This document shows, in pieces, positions 32,995-42,779 of a DNA stretch of 64,000 bases. The translations under genes and the position numbers were made by a program. The first letter of the stretch is position 1, and each line of letters opens with the position of its first letter. The stretch spans positions 30,553-94,552 of the forward strand of contig PEAD01000009.1 in the NCBI GenBank assembly GCA_002753335.1. Direction: 5' to 3'. The DNA is from Nitrospirae bacterium MYbin3. GTDB taxonomy: Bacteria > Nitrospirota > Thermodesulfovibrionia > Thermodesulfovibrionales > Dissulfurispiraceae. The notes below the pieces were generated by a model. It ran no database searches. It had not been told where the DNA came from and was given only the letters and a program-made list of their open reading frames with translations.

Positions 32995-35097
32995 CTACAC
33001 CTTTTCGAGATTCACAAACTTGATCGCAAGACGCTTAAGGCCTATGCCCGGAAAGTTTACCGTAACTTTTGTATCATCGCCTTCACCTGAGCAGTCCCTG
33101 ACAACGCCAACGCCCCATGCCGGATGTTTAACCCTGCATCCAATCACATAGGCGCAAGATAACTTTTGGGGTGAGGGCTTTAAAGGCTTGCAAGCTACGT
33201 CCGGTTTTTTCAATGCCTTCTCGGTCCAGTGGCAACAGTCTTTGGGAATGTCCTGTAAAAAGCGGGTTGGCTCCTGATCCTGAATCTTTGAATAAAGGCG
33301 CCTTTTTTTTACGCCGGTAAGGCAAAGCATATCTTTTGCCCTCGTCATTCCTACGTAGAAAAGTCTTCGCTCTTCATACATCTCATGCGGATCGTCCATA
33401 GCTTTGAAATAAGGAATTATGCCTTCCTCAAGGCCTACTAGAAATACAACAGGGAACTCAAGACCCTTGGCGCTGTGAAGCGTCATCAAAGATACTCCAG
33501 GCTTCTTGTGGTCATCGTCCCTTGTGGCCATAAGAGACACCCTTTCAGCAAAATCTTTTACGGAGAGCCCTTCTGCCGAAGATACAAGCTCCATTATATT
33601 CTGAAGCCTTTCTTCTTCGATGTCGTCAAGATAGCCGGTTTTTTCGGCAATATCCTTGAGCATGTCTGCCGCGGATTTGTAGTTTGCAGTAGAAATCTGA
33701 TCGATAGTTTTTATGAAATCCTTAAGTTTTTCTTTTAGGGATGCTGCTACCGCATCCGATTTGAGCATGAATTTGATTGCGGTGTAAAGGCTTGTCGAGC
33801 TTTTTTTCGACTCCTGTTCTATTTTTGACAATGTTGAGGCTCCGATACCCCTGTGCGGACTGTTTATCACACGCCTGAGGCTAAGATTATCGTCGTGATT
33901 CAGTATAAGCCTTAAATACGAAAGGATGTCTTTTATCTCACGCCTATGATAAAAACTGATTCCGCTGACAACATGGTAGGGTATGCCTTCAGCTCTAAGG
34001 GCATCTTCAAGCGCCCGTGCCTGCAGATTTATACGATACAGCATCGCAAAATCTTTGTAGTTGTATTTGTCTTTAAGGTAGAGGTCTTTTATTATGCGGG
34101 CGGTGTATTTAGCCTCTTCCTCTTCTGTGTTCAGCTTGCAGTAGAAAACTTTTTCTCCGCTGCCCTTATCGGTCCATAGAGTCTTTGCTTTTCTATGCGG
34201 ATTTTTAGCAATTACTGCGCCCGAAACATCAAGTATGTTCTGCGTAGAACGGTAATTCTGTTCAAGCTTGATTATCTTTGCATCCGGATAATCTTTATTG
34301 AAGCTCAGGATGTTGCTTACATCCGCGCCTCTGAATTTATAGATGCTCTGGTCATCGTCGCCAACTGCGCATATGTTTTTATGTCCGGCCAAAAGCTGCA
34401 ACAGCCTGTACTGCGATTTGTTCGTGTCCTGAAACTCGTCCACCAAAACATAGGGGAACATCTCTTGATACTTCTTTTTTACCTCGGGATGCTCTTCAAA
34501 AAGCCTGACCGTCTGCATAATAAGATCATCAAAATCGAGTGCGTTATAGCGTTTCAGTTCGTCCTGATATTTAAGATAAACCCTGCCCAGCTTTTCATCA
34601 AAGCTAAAGCCGTCGCCCTGCGAAAGAAACTGTTCGGGAGAAATAAGCGATGCTTTAAGCAGGCTTATTCTAGATGCTACGCCTTTGTACAGAGCCTCAT
34701 AGATCTTAAAATCCCTCAGGATATGCCTGATCAGATTACACTGATCATCATCATCATAAATCGAAAAATCTGATTTGTAGCCAAGAGGCTTTATATCTTT
34801 GCGCAATATCTTATTGCACTGGGAATGGAAAGTGCCTATCCAGGAGCTTTTTACGTCGCCTTCTATAAATTTTCCTATGCGCTCCTTCATCTCATTTGCG
34901 GCCTTGTTTGTGAAGGTGACTGTAAGTATTGATGTGGGGCGGTATTTCTTCTTTCTTACAAGATAGGCAAACTTATGGGTTATAACTCGGGTTTTACCGC
35001 TCCCTGCACCTGCAAGCACAAGCAACGGTCCTTTGCTGTGGAGTATAGCTTCTTTTTGTTGGGGGTTTAGATCTTCTAACAAGGCTTCTTTCGCCAT
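32995..35097 (-). CDS. pcrA: ATP-dependent DNA helicase PcrA/UvrD (superfamily 1)
   Basis: 700 aa, normal length. Motifs in order: Q motif and Walker A (LNPQQKEAIL, VLAGAGSGKTRVITHKFAYL), Ia (TVTFTNKAANEMKER), Walker B (VLVDEFQDTNKSQYRLL), III (AVGDDDQSIYKFRGAD), IV (LEQNYRST), V (SLMTLHSAKGLEFPVVFLVG) and VI (EERRLFYVGMTRAK). It unwinds DNA in repair and rolling-circle replication. The C-terminus (GVGVVRDCSGEGDDTKVTVN) is the Tudor-like RNA-polymerase-binding region of PcrA. First gene of pcrA-gatC-panD. Confidence 0.94.
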   Translation of the reverse strand: MAKEALLEDLNPQQKEAILHSKGPLLVLAGAGSGKTRVITHKFAYLVRKKKYRPTSILTVTFTNKAANEMKERIGKFIEGDVKSSWIGTFHSQCNKILRKDIKPLGYKSDFSIYDDDDQCNLIRHILRDFKIYEALYKGVASRISLLKASLISPEQFLSQGDGFSFDEKLGRVYLKYQDELKRYNALDFDDLIMQTVRLFEEHPEVKKKYQEMFPYVLVDEFQDTNKSQYRLLQLLAGHKNICAVGDDDQSIYKFRGADVSNILSFNKDYPDAKIIKLEQNYRSTQNILDVSGAVIAKNPHRKAKTLWTDKGSGEKVFYCKLNTEEEEAKYTARIIKDLYLKDKYNYKDFAMLYRINLQARALEDALRAEGIPYHVVSGISFYHRREIKDILSYLRLILNHDDNLSLRRVINSPHRGIGASTLSKIEQESKKSSTSLYTAIKFMLKSDAVAASLKEKLKDFIKTIDQISTANYKSAADMLKDIAEKTGYLDDIEEERLQNIMELVSSAEGLSVKDFAERVSLMATRDDDHKKPGVSLMTLHSAKGLEFPVVFLVGLEEGIIPYFKAMDDPHEMYEERRLFYVGMTRAKDMLCLTGVKKRRLYSKIQDQEPTRFLQDIPKDCCHWTEKALKKPDVACKPLKPSPQKLSCAYVIGCRVKHPAWGVGVVRDCSGEGDDTKVTVNFPGIGLKRLAIKFVNLEKV

Positions 35098-35112
35098 CTT
35101 ATGATTTATTTA

Positions 35113-35141
35113 ATTATACCACAACCACCGCAGTCTGCGGT
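35113..35141 (-). promoter_or_regulatory. Extended -10 promoter with adjacent palindrome upstream of pcrA
   Basis: TATAAT (35118-35113) preceded by TGG makes an extended -10 element 16 bp before the pcrA start. Just upstream lies ACCGCAG-T-CTGCGGT (35127-35141), a palindrome with perfect 7-bp arms, extendable to ten pairs with G-U. It could be an operator, or an RNA hairpin after the beta-barrel gene that precedes it. Confidence 0.5.
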
Positions 35142-35150
35142 AGTCCTGCG

Positions 35151-36356
35151 TTAATATTTATAGCTTACGCCCAACTCAAGGCCGTGAGATTTATATTTGT
35201 ACTGGTCATAATTAGAGTCTCTTTCAGAAAACCTGTAAACCATCTCAAGGCTCAAAAGCTGCACAGGAGACCAGCCAACACCGGCAACAAGATCGTTAAG
35301 CCTGTCGCTTCTCTGCTGAAAAGTGGTTAGTGCAAGATGAGAATCACCCCTAAAGGATTTCTGAGTGGCCAACCCGCTTAGGTATGTCTCGATTTTTGCG
35401 GTAGGCTTATATGTTGCGGTCAGACTGACCGATTCATCCACGCTGTAAAGCTGGTCAAGAAATATTTCTTCCTGAAGAAAGCGTTCGGCAACCGCAGACA
35501 ATGTAATTTTGCCGGTCAACTGATGGGCAAGCTGGGCTTTTCCTATAATGCCGATAAAGTCTCTTGAACTGAACTCTTCATACCTTCTGCCTGAATATCC
35601 GCCGGAAAGAGAGACCACAGTCTTGCCGCCCAGTTTGCCGTTGTACCCAAGTTTAAACATTTCTCCTATGCTGTCATTGCTGATAAGACGGCCGCCAACA
35701 GCCTGTTTTTTGTCATAATTTATTTCATTTATATGATAGCTCGCAAAAAAAGTGCTGTCGGGTGAAGGCGCATATGAAAGCACACCGGAGTACGTGTTGT
35801 TAGTATATTCCTTTACTCCGAGCGCCTGAAGAGAAAAGTCTTTTCTCTCGGTTCTGACCAAGCCTTGTATAGCAAACCCTGAGGGCAGATCATATTCGAT
35901 CGAAAACTCCTTAGCATCACTTATCTGCTCGTTTTTTTGGTTTGACATAAAATCCTTTTTCAATACCAATGCCCTTCTGTAGTTTTCACTCGCTGTTGCC
36001 TTGACCTTGTCAAGAAAGTTCAATTTAAGCTTCATACTGAATTCATCCTGATTGGAGTTTTGCTCTTTATAATGCTTGTATCTGAGAAATTCTCTTTTTA
36101 TCATGGCTTCGAGCTCCTGCCTGCTCCACTTGTAGTTGAAGCTCGCCCCGACGGTGAGTTGATTAATCGTCTCGGACATTCTGTCATCGCCCGAGACAGC
36201 CTTGAGATATTCTTTGTCCTTTACCTTGAACACATTGCTGTCGTAATAAGTCCTTGCAGAAACGAATGGCTTGATTCTATCTCCTATAATTTCGGCCGAA
36301 AAACAGATATCGAGAGAAATTAAAAAGAAAACTACAAAAAAAACTACCGCTTTCAA
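35151..36356 (-). CDS. Outer-membrane beta-barrel protein of the exopolysaccharide locus (EpsL-like)
   Basis: About 401 aa. Signal peptide (KAVVFFVVFFLISLDICFSAE), then a long series of alternating amphipathic strands (for example ETINQLTVGASFNYKWSRQE, TAKIETYLSGLATQKSFRGD) and a C-terminal strand ending VSYKY, the aromatic end typical of outer-membrane barrels. Resembles the EpsL/BBP2-type barrels of exosortase-linked EPS operons. I start at TTG 36356, which overlaps the preceding stop region (TGATTTG) and gives a clean signal peptide; a TTG at 36389 would add 11 residues. Confidence 0.75.
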   Translation of the reverse strand: MKAVVFFVVFFLISLDICFSAEIIGDRIKPFVSARTYYDSNVFKVKDKEYLKAVSGDDRMSETINQLTVGASFNYKWSRQELEAMIKREFLRYKHYKEQNSNQDEFSMKLKLNFLDKVKATASENYRRALVLKKDFMSNQKNEQISDAKEFSIEYDLPSGFAIQGLVRTERKDFSLQALGVKEYTNNTYSGVLSYAPSPDSTFFASYHINEINYDKKQAVGGRLISNDSIGEMFKLGYNGKLGGKTVVSLSGGYSGRRYEEFSSRDFIGIIGKAQLAHQLTGKITLSAVAERFLQEEIFLDQLYSVDESVSLTATYKPTAKIETYLSGLATQKSFRGDSHLALTTFQQRSDRLNDLVAGVGWSPVQLLSLEMVYRFSERDSNYDQYKYKSHGLELGVSYKY

Positions 36357-36357
36357 A

Positions 36358-37788
36358 TCAGTATCCGGTGCCTCTGAAGACAACCGCAATAGCTTTTGCC
36401 AGTATTATCGCATCAAGCTTAAGCGACCAGTTGTCAATGTACTCAAGATCATGCTTCATCCATCTGTCGAAATCTTTGTCGTTGCGGGCAACCACCTCAT
36501 GAATACAGGCCATTCCCGGCCTCAGGCTGAGGCGGCGTCTCTGCCAAGATTCATATTTCTTGACTTCCGAAGGAAGCGGGGGGCGTGGACCTATAAGCGA
36601 CATTTCGCCTTTAAGCACATTAATTAGCTGCGGCAGTTCATCGAGGCTGGTCCTTCTGAGAAAACGGCCTATGCTGGTTACGCGAGGGTCGTTCTGAAGT
36701 TTAAAAACAGGGCCTTCAAGTTCATTATGCTTCATTAATTTTTTCAGCTGTTTCTCTGCATCTTGAACCATCGTTCTGAATTTGTAGATTTTGAATTCAC
36801 GGCCATTGGTACCGCATCTGACCTGCCTGAAAAAAACCGGACCTTTTGATGTAAGTTTTATTCCGATGCCAATAAAAATAAAAACTGGGGCGAGCAATAT
36901 AAGACCGAAAAAAGAACCGCATATATCTATAAATCTTTTAATCGCAAGCAGCCCCGAATCTATAGGTGTAGTATCGAAGGTAAGCAACGGCCATCCATGC
37001 ATCTCCTTTATAAGCGGCTTGGCTATTTCGGTATTAAAAAAATCAACGGCTATAGTTGCCTTAACGCCTATTTTTTCGCAGACCATTATAGAATCCTCAA
37101 GGCTGTTGAGCCATTTGCGGGGCATAAGAAAAACCACTTCATCAATAACATTTTTAACCAATATTTTTTCGATCTCATCAAATGTGCCTATAACCCTGCT
37201 GTTTTCTATTTCGGTGCCTACCATATCTTTTTCATCTATGAAGCCGAAAATCCTGATTCCCCATTCAGGATGGTTTTTGATGTTTTGGGCAAACAGCCTT
37301 GCCCTATCGCCTGTTCCAACTATAAGCAACACCCTGAAGTTGTAGCCGCTTTTTCTGATTTGATGCAAAAACATCAACACAAGCATTTTTTCGGCCGTAA
37401 GCAGAACGACAACTAAAACAAAGAGCGCAAAAATAAAGCTCCTTGTCAGTATCGCCCAGTTAAAAAGAAACGCTGTTGCCGAAAAAATAAGCACAGAAAC
37501 CAAAGAGGCATCGAAAATGATCCAGAAAATTCTGAAGAACCCCTTCTCCCGCATAGAATCATAAACACCAAAATGAGTAAGAGTTGCACTCCACAAGATC
37601 AGAGTAAAGATCATCAGCCAAATGTATTCTCTGAAAGCATAGGCTTTATCGATAAAGCTTTGAGGCAAGAGGGTGATATCCTGAATTCCGCTGCTTAATG
37701 TGTATGCAAAGACGAAAGAGATCGCCACAATAAGGCAGTCAATAGAAACAGCCAATTTATTGATAAGATTTTCTTGCTCTTTAAGCAT
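36358..37788 (-). CDS. Polyprenyl-phosphate hexose-1-phosphate transferase (initiating EPS glycosyltransferase)
   Basis: 476 aa. About four N-terminal membrane helices, a CoA-binding-like/Rossmann cytoplasmic region ([20 protein letters not shown]), a re-entrant helix ([20 protein letters not shown]) and the bacterial sugar transferase domain with [49 protein letters not shown] and [14 protein letters not shown]. This is the WbaP/EpsB-type enzyme that loads the first sugar phosphate onto undecaprenyl phosphate. It directly precedes the beta-barrel gene. Confidence 0.9.
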   Translation of the reverse strand: MLKEQENLINKLAVSIDCLIVAISFVFAYTLSSGIQDITLLPQSFIDKAYAFREYIWLMIFTLILWSATLTHFGVYDSMREKGFFRIFWIIFDASLVSVLIFSATAFLFNWAILTRSFIFALFVLVVVLLTAEKMLVLMFLHQIRKSGYNFRVLLIVGTGDRARLFAQNIKNHPEWGIRIFGFIDEKDMVGTEIENSRVIGTFDEIEKILVKNVIDEVVFLMPRKWLNSLEDSIMVCEKIGVKATIAVDFFNTEIAKPLIKEMHGWPLLTFDTTPIDSGLLAIKRFIDICGSFFGLILLAPVFIFIGIGIKLTSKGPVFFRQVRCGTNGREFKIYKFRTMVQDAEKQLKKLMKHNELEGPVFKLQNDPRVTSIGRFLRRTSLDELPQLINVLKGEMSLIGPRPPLPSEVKKYESWQRRRLSLRPGMACIHEVVARNDKDFDRWMKHDLEYIDNWSLKLDAIILAKAIAVVFRGTGY

Positions 37789-37834
37789 GGTGCGCGCCCG
37801 TTATCTGCATTTGTGGTATCATTTTATAAATCCG

Positions 37835-38179
37835 ATGTTTGCAAAAGCACTCTTATATACAGCAACACTAGCAATCTTAATCCTTTCGGTTGTCCCTAAT
37901 TATAAACATCTGCCTGAGGTATTTTCCTTAAGCGACATACTGAACCACCTTGGGGCTTTTGTTGTTTTATCTGCTCTGCTAGACTTTGCATATAGCAAAC
38001 TGAAAACATCACAAAAGATATTTATGCTCTTGGGATACGGTCTGTTCATAGAGATAGTGCAGTATTTTATACCGTACAGAAAATTTTCTGTTGAAGATCT
38101 GCTGATTGATGCGTTAGGAGTTGCGGTGTATTTTTTAGTCACAAAGAAACTGGTTGCCTCTATGTTAAAGACTTTTTAA
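37835..38179 (+). CDS. VanZ-like small membrane protein
   Basis: 114 aa with three to four membrane helices. LSDILNHLGAFVVLSALLDF and FIEIVQYFIPYRKFSVEDLLIDALGV match the VanZ-like domain (conserved His, Glu, Arg, Asp along the helices). VanZ-like proteins are frequent in EPS/exosortase loci but have no defined role. The start at ATG 37835 fits the domain; the frame is open from 37700, but that overlaps the divergent transferase gene. It is the only plus-strand gene within the glycan locus. Confidence 0.78.
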   Translation: MFAKALLYTATLAILILSVVPNYKHLPEVFSLSDILNHLGAFVVLSALLDFAYSKLKTSQKIFMLLGYGLFIEIVQYFIPYRKFSVEDLLIDALGVAVYFLVTKKLVASMLKTF

Positions 38180-38228
38180 TTATTATCTGCAGGGAATATA
38201 CCATTTGATTTTGTGTCATTTGACAATT

Positions 38229-39371
38229 TTAAAATGTTGCAGTCGCAGTTGTCAGCTTATAAACTTCCATTGTCTGTTTAGCTATTTCTCCCCAGTTATA
38301 TTTTTCAGCGATCATGTTTATCTGTTTTTTTCTGTCATCTTCTTCAAAAGGCTTATTAATAAATTCCTTTATCTTTGCTGCAAGAATTCTCGTGTCACCT
38401 GCCCTGAAAAACCTTTCGTCGCTCAGTTCCAGATTCCTGTTAGCCGGGATGTCGCTGGCTATGCATGACAACCCGTAACTCATAGCCTCCAGCAATACGA
38501 TAGGTAGCCCCTCATAGTAAGAGGGCAGTACAAAAAGACCGGCATGGCTGTAAAGCTCTTTTAAAGGCTGACCTTTTAGAAAGCCGGTGAAAATGATGTT
38601 TTTGTTTTCAGATGCTTTTGCTTTTAAAGAAAAGCTGTATTTATCTTCATGGTCTGCGAAACCTACAATGACCAGCTTCCAGTTATTTATGTCGTTTTCA
38701 CTAAATGCGTCAATCAAATCATGAAATCCTTTTTCTGGAACAAACCTTCCCACAGCAAGGATGTATCTATTTTTTTCGAGGCCGTATTGCTTCAAAGCAT
38801 TATCTGTTTTTAACAGGACCGGTAGCTGCACGCCATTGGGGATAACCGTTGACTCTTTGTTGTATTTGCTTTTTATATCATTCGAAATATTACCGGCAAT
38901 AGTTATGATCCTATCGGCAAATACCGCTCCCATCCGTTCGCAAAATTTCAGAAAAATCTTGGCGGGCAAAGACCATTTTTTTCTCATATAATCAGGTCCG
39001 TGATTTGTCACAACCACCTTCATGCCTAAAAATCGCGCCAAAGGCGCAAACAATGAAGGCCCTATTGCATGAATATGCAAGATATCCGGCTTCATTTTAT
39101 GCGCAAGAAGCACGCATCTGCATGTATGTACTATTGCTTCAAGAAATTTATTCCGAGGACAGTCAACCGGCATAAGTGATACGCCATTGAACATTTGAGC
39201 ATCGGGTGAAACATACGGTTTTCGGCTGAACACTGTGATTTTGCATCCAAGCTTGACGAGTTTTGGATAAAGATGTTCACAGTGAGTTTCAACACCTCCC
39301 TGGACATTCGGAAAACCACGCGTGCCGGTTACAGCGATTGTTATTGCAGTTGATTTCAAGATTTGCTGCAA
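38229..39371 (-). CDS. Glycosyltransferase family 4 protein
   Basis: 380 aa, GT-B fold. The N-terminal VTGTRGFPNVQGGVETHCEH is typical of family 4 enzymes of the DUF1972/rhamnosyltransferase-like type. VGRFVPEKGFHDLIDAF and the EX7E motif in SYYEGLPIVLLEAMSYGL mark the donor-binding half. It should transfer a sugar from a nucleotide donor to the lipid-linked EPS repeat unit. TTG start; a second TTG at 39359 overlaps the stop of the radical SAM gene (TTGA) and could be the true start. Confidence 0.88.
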   Translation of the reverse strand: MQQILKSTAITIAVTGTRGFPNVQGGVETHCEHLYPKLVKLGCKITVFSRKPYVSPDAQMFNGVSLMPVDCPRNKFLEAIVHTCRCVLLAHKMKPDILHIHAIGPSLFAPLARFLGMKVVVTNHGPDYMRKKWSLPAKIFLKFCERMGAVFADRIITIAGNISNDIKSKYNKESTVIPNGVQLPVLLKTDNALKQYGLEKNRYILAVGRFVPEKGFHDLIDAFSENDINNWKLVIVGFADHEDKYSFSLKAKASENKNIIFTGFLKGQPLKELYSHAGLFVLPSYYEGLPIVLLEAMSYGLSCIASDIPANRNLELSDERFFRAGDTRILAAKIKEFINKPFEEDDRKKQINMIAEKYNWGEIAKQTMEVYKLTTATATF

Positions 39372-40363
39372 AGGGTTAGATCCGGTTCTTTACCCATCAT
39401 AACACGCAATTTATTCTTTAACACCCATTTAGCAGGGATATGAATGTGTTTTTTCATTACAGGCGCAACACTGCCAACCATCCAGCATTGCTTATTGCAG
39501 TTAGCAACAGCTTTGCGCACCTCAGCAGCCTGTTTGCTGTTCCAAATCTCATCAAATGACTGTTTTTTTATGTTGCCCATCGGCATTTTTTCATCCATGC
39601 CGTTACAGGCAAGCACATCTCCGGATGGATCAATAAAACAAGCCTCGCTGCCCATCTCACACTTAAGCAACCTCTCTACGCCATTTATATAGTTTATAAG
39701 CCCGAAATTGAAATATGCCCTAAACCATTTTTTCACAGAATTTGACTTCAGAAGTTCTTTAGCGAGTTTTGCAATTTCTCCGCAAACAATATCCTTGTTA
39801 TCAATCTTATTATCCAGCTTGTGAAAATAATGCGAATTGTGCAATGTGGCCGTTGCAAATTCATAATTCAGTGCCTCTGAAAGCTCGTAAAGCGGCAGCA
39901 AGTCTTTACAGTTGTAGTCCTGAACAGTCATTCCAAAACCGATATCCTTGATTCCCATATTCCTTAGTTCAAGCAGTGTTCTAAGTCCGCGATCAAAACC
40001 ATCCGGAATGCCCCGTATCGTATCGTTTGTTTTTGGCATCCCTTCAATGCTGATTCGTATGCCGATATCATGATACTTTTCGCACAGACTAATTATTTTA
40101 TCTGTGAAAAAACCGTTGGTGCTTATCACAATACGCTCTGTCTTTTGCCGGACAATGTCTATAACTTCAGTAATATCCTGTCTTACAAAAGGCTCTCCTC
40201 CGGTTATATTCACAAACCTTAGTCCCGAAGGAAGCTTTTTAATGTCCTCAAGCGTAATTTCATCGCTCGCTTTTGTGGGATGGTGCCACACATTGCACAT
40301 GTTGCACTTTGCATTGCAGCGGTAAGTGAGGATTATGCAGATTTCTTTAGGATATTTAAACAC
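39356..40363 (-). CDS. Radical SAM protein with SPASM-type C-terminus
   Basis: 335 aa. The [4Fe-4S]/SAM motif CNAKCNMC is near residues 15-22 (ILTYRCNAKCNMCNVWHHPT), followed by NITGGEPFVRQDI. The C-terminal part has the SPASM-type cysteines (CEMGSEACFIDPSGDVLACN and ANCNKQCWM) for auxiliary clusters. Such proteins modify peptides or sugars by radical chemistry. In a glycan cluster it may modify a sugar or an attached group, but no precursor peptide is visible. GTG start. Lies between two glycosyltransferase genes with tight spacing. Confidence 0.87.
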   Translation of the reverse strand: MFKYPKEICIILTYRCNAKCNMCNVWHHPTKASDEITLEDIKKLPSGLRFVNITGGEPFVRQDITEVIDIVRQKTERIVISTNGFFTDKIISLCEKYHDIGIRISIEGMPKTNDTIRGIPDGFDRGLRTLLELRNMGIKDIGFGMTVQDYNCKDLLPLYELSEALNYEFATATLHNSHYFHKLDNKIDNKDIVCGEIAKLAKELLKSNSVKKWFRAYFNFGLINYINGVERLLKCEMGSEACFIDPSGDVLACNGMDEKMPMGNIKKQSFDEIWNSKQAAEVRKAVANCNKQCWMVGSVAPVMKKHIHIPAKWVLKNKLRVMMGKEPDLTLCSKS

Positions 40364-40365
40364 TC

Positions 40366-41601
40366 TTATTTTCTTAAAGCATTTTTCTCAATAGCCATAT
40401 TATATAGTTCCATGAGTCTTTGATAATGTTTTTCAGTATTAAGTTCTCTTTCCGCAAAATCTCGTGCGTTTTTGCCCATTCTAATCCTAAGTTCATCGTC
40501 TCTCAACAAAATACCAATCTTTTCCGCCAGGTCATCAGCGTTGCCTGGTTCAAAAGTCAAACCGGTTTCATTATCTTTGACAAGTTCTGGGATACCGCCA
40601 ATTCGAGCGCCGATTGCAGGTTTTCCCAAGGCAAATGCCTCTATAATAGTTCGTGGATTGTTTTCATACCATTCAGAAGGTAAGACCACAAACATAGATT
40701 GCCTGATTAATCCTTTTAATTCATCACCTGTTTTAAAACCCAAGAACTCAACATTATTATTTTTTTCACTTCTAACCATTGCCTCTAAATCATTTCTGCT
40801 TGGGCCATCACCAATAAGTCTCAATGTCGCATTAATTCCTTTCATCGCTTCTATTAAAGTGACAAGCCCCTTCTCATTTGACAGCCTTCCAAAATAAACA
40901 ATTGTATTTTCTTCTTCTTTGTATTGAGGTGTAAATTCAGTTAGGTTAACAAAGTTTGGAAGATATTCTATTTGTTTTTTTAAACCCATCTCTTCACATT
41001 TTGCCTTTAAGAATATGCTAGGCGATATATAAGTATCTATCAAATCATAAAGATGCAGTATATTATGATGGAAATACATTTCCATTGTATTAAGCAGACT
41101 TTTAGAGAATGAATTTTGGACACATTTGTTTATGAGACACTGATAGTATTTGCCATCTTTACATTTTTCACACGGTTTGCCATTTAAAAGCATATTATAA
41201 GGCGCACATACTAACTTATAGTCTCTCATAGTCATAACTGATGGGATGTCGTATTTCTTTAAAACATGTAAAATGGATGGGGAAATCTGATGAGCAAAAT
41301 TATTAAGATGAACAATATCCGGCTTAAATTCTTTGAATAATTTTTCCAGCTTTCTTTTGGCTTTAAAGGAATATAATAAATTTACAGCCATCATCATTTT
41401 TTTTTTATAACTGTTTAACGCATGGTAATCCACGTTCTCAACGAAGTAGTTTTTAAAAGGATAGTCAGGATTCAAAGGATGGTTCATCCCCCAATAATTT
41501 ACGTGATGCCCCTTGGACACAAGAAGGACTCCAGTTGTTAGTGTGCTTACAGCATCGCCACCTTTGGGATAAAGAGATTTATTAATTAATAGTATTTTCA
41601 T
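40366..41601 (-). CDS. Glycosyltransferase family 4 protein
   Basis: 411 aa, GT-B fold: MKILLINKSLYPKGGDAVST at the start, then IVYFGRLSNEKGLVTLIEAM and EWYENNPRTIIEAFALGKPA (EX7E motif). The middle holds a cysteine group CKDGKYYQCLINKC, a frequent insertion in this subgroup. It transfers a sugar during EPS repeat-unit assembly; donor and linkage are unknown. It overlaps the upstream GH5 gene by 1 bp (TAATG). Confidence 0.9.
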   Translation of the reverse strand: MKILLINKSLYPKGGDAVSTLTTGVLLVSKGHHVNYWGMNHPLNPDYPFKNYFVENVDYHALNSYKKKMMMAVNLLYSFKAKRKLEKLFKEFKPDIVHLNNFAHQISPSILHVLKKYDIPSVMTMRDYKLVCAPYNMLLNGKPCEKCKDGKYYQCLINKCVQNSFSKSLLNTMEMYFHHNILHLYDLIDTYISPSIFLKAKCEEMGLKKQIEYLPNFVNLTEFTPQYKEEENTIVYFGRLSNEKGLVTLIEAMKGINATLRLIGDGPSRNDLEAMVRSEKNNNVEFLGFKTGDELKGLIRQSMFVVLPSEWYENNPRTIIEAFALGKPAIGARIGGIPELVKDNETGLTFEPGNADDLAEKIGILLRDDELRIRMGKNARDFAERELNTEKHYQRLMELYNMAIEKNALRK

Positions 41602-42779
41602 TAATGTTTTTGCATATTTTGCGGAACAAACTTCGGTTTTTCATTTTTCGCAAACCATGTTTCCAGTAGAATCTGTCTGTCTGTTTGCATTTTGATAGGC
41701 TTAGCATCTTTTCGATCCTGGTGGTGCTCTACACTCCATCCAGTCCATTCACGAAAGGCGTGATACGACCAATCCCAGCCGTTTTCTTCAAATATGTCAA
41801 TTGCGTCTTTCAAGTAATTATATGTGCTATTGCCTGGTGCCCAGACAATAGCACTGAATTCACCAACATAGATATGCACTCCATATTTCTTCTGAAAATC
41901 TACTACAGGTTTCAACGCTATTCGCAATTGATCCTTATTCCACATTCTTCCGTTAATAATCCCAGGATAATTAAGGCCGACATCTTTAAATACCCCTATT
42001 TCCTGATGTGTGAAAGTATGGGGCACATACATGTGAAAGCTATAAACGATTCCAACTGTTGAGAGCGGCTTGAAGTCATTGAATCCATTTGGATTTCCCC
42101 AGTCCCCCGGTTGGACTATAATTGCATGGTCAGGGTCTATTTCTCTAATGTTCTTTGCCGTTAGCTCGGCCAAAGATTGCCAATCAAGTAGTCCACTAAT
42201 CTTTTCCCTCCAAATAGGTTCATTTACTATGTCATATCCCCAAATTACATCATTACTCTTATAACGCAATGCGATTTTTTTCCAAACCGCTAGTAATTTA
42301 TTTTGATATTTTTTTTCTTTAAATATCATTTGCTCATTGTCTTTATTCATGCCACCTGGTGGCGTATGAAGATCTATTACAACCATTAAGCTAGCTTTTT
42401 TTAAAGTAGGCAATAAATAATCAAGCATCTTCAATGACTTTTCAAGCCATTTGTCATAAGCTTGCATGTCAGTTTTATCTGCCGATTTATCAATCCAGTT
42501 GAGTTGCCACCTTACAAGATTGGCATTCCACTTTAATCCCAGTTCAAGCAAATCTGGTCCGCTTACATTGGCACTTATCATAGCTCCGCGTAGCCGAGGT
42601 AGATTGTGACCTTTGTAAACAGTAAGCGATGATGTTAGATCCATAGTCTTTTTTATAATAGGTGCATCTGGGGCATGATTAAATGGTGTTCCCTCGTTGG
42701 TCTCAAATGCATACCCAAGATTACTTATAAAAGAAAATGTGCAACAAAAAATAACAAAAAAAAGAAAATGTGCAAACAT
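41601..42779 (-). CDS. Secreted glycoside hydrolase family 5 (cellulase-like)
   Basis: About 392 aa. The signal peptide starts MFAHFLFFVIFCCTFSFISN. The GH5 barrel shows the acid/base Glu in YDIVNEPIWR (about E187) and the nucleophile Glu in HIYVGEFSAIVWAPGN (about E307), with LHTPPGG and YSFHMYVPHTFTH between them. Active-site residues look intact. GH5 enzymes cut beta-1,4-linked glucans, mannans and related chains, so it may trim or release the polymer made here. I start at ATG 42779 after a G-rich site; an upstream TTG at 42806 would add nine residues. Confidence 0.85.
   Translation of the reverse strand: MFAHFLFFVIFCCTFSFISNLGYAFETNEGTPFNHAPDAPIIKKTMDLTSSLTVYKGHNLPRLRGAMISANVSGPDLLELGLKWNANLVRWQLNWIDKSADKTDMQAYDKWLEKSLKMLDYLLPTLKKASLMVVIDLHTPPGGMNKDNEQMIFKEKKYQNKLLAVWKKIALRYKSNDVIWGYDIVNEPIWREKISGLLDWQSLAELTAKNIREIDPDHAIIVQPGDWGNPNGFNDFKPLSTVGIVYSFHMYVPHTFTHQEIGVFKDVGLNYPGIINGRMWNKDQLRIALKPVVDFQKKYGVHIYVGEFSAIVWAPGNSTYNYLKDAIDIFEENGWDWSYHAFREWTGWSVEHHQDRKDAKPIKMQTDRQILLETWFAKNEKPKFVPQNMQKH

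Noticed and set aside
35119..35150. Hairpin before pcrA as an intrinsic terminator
   Set aside because: No U-tract follows it; an A/T-rich -10 element follows instead, so an operator or promoter role is at least as likely.
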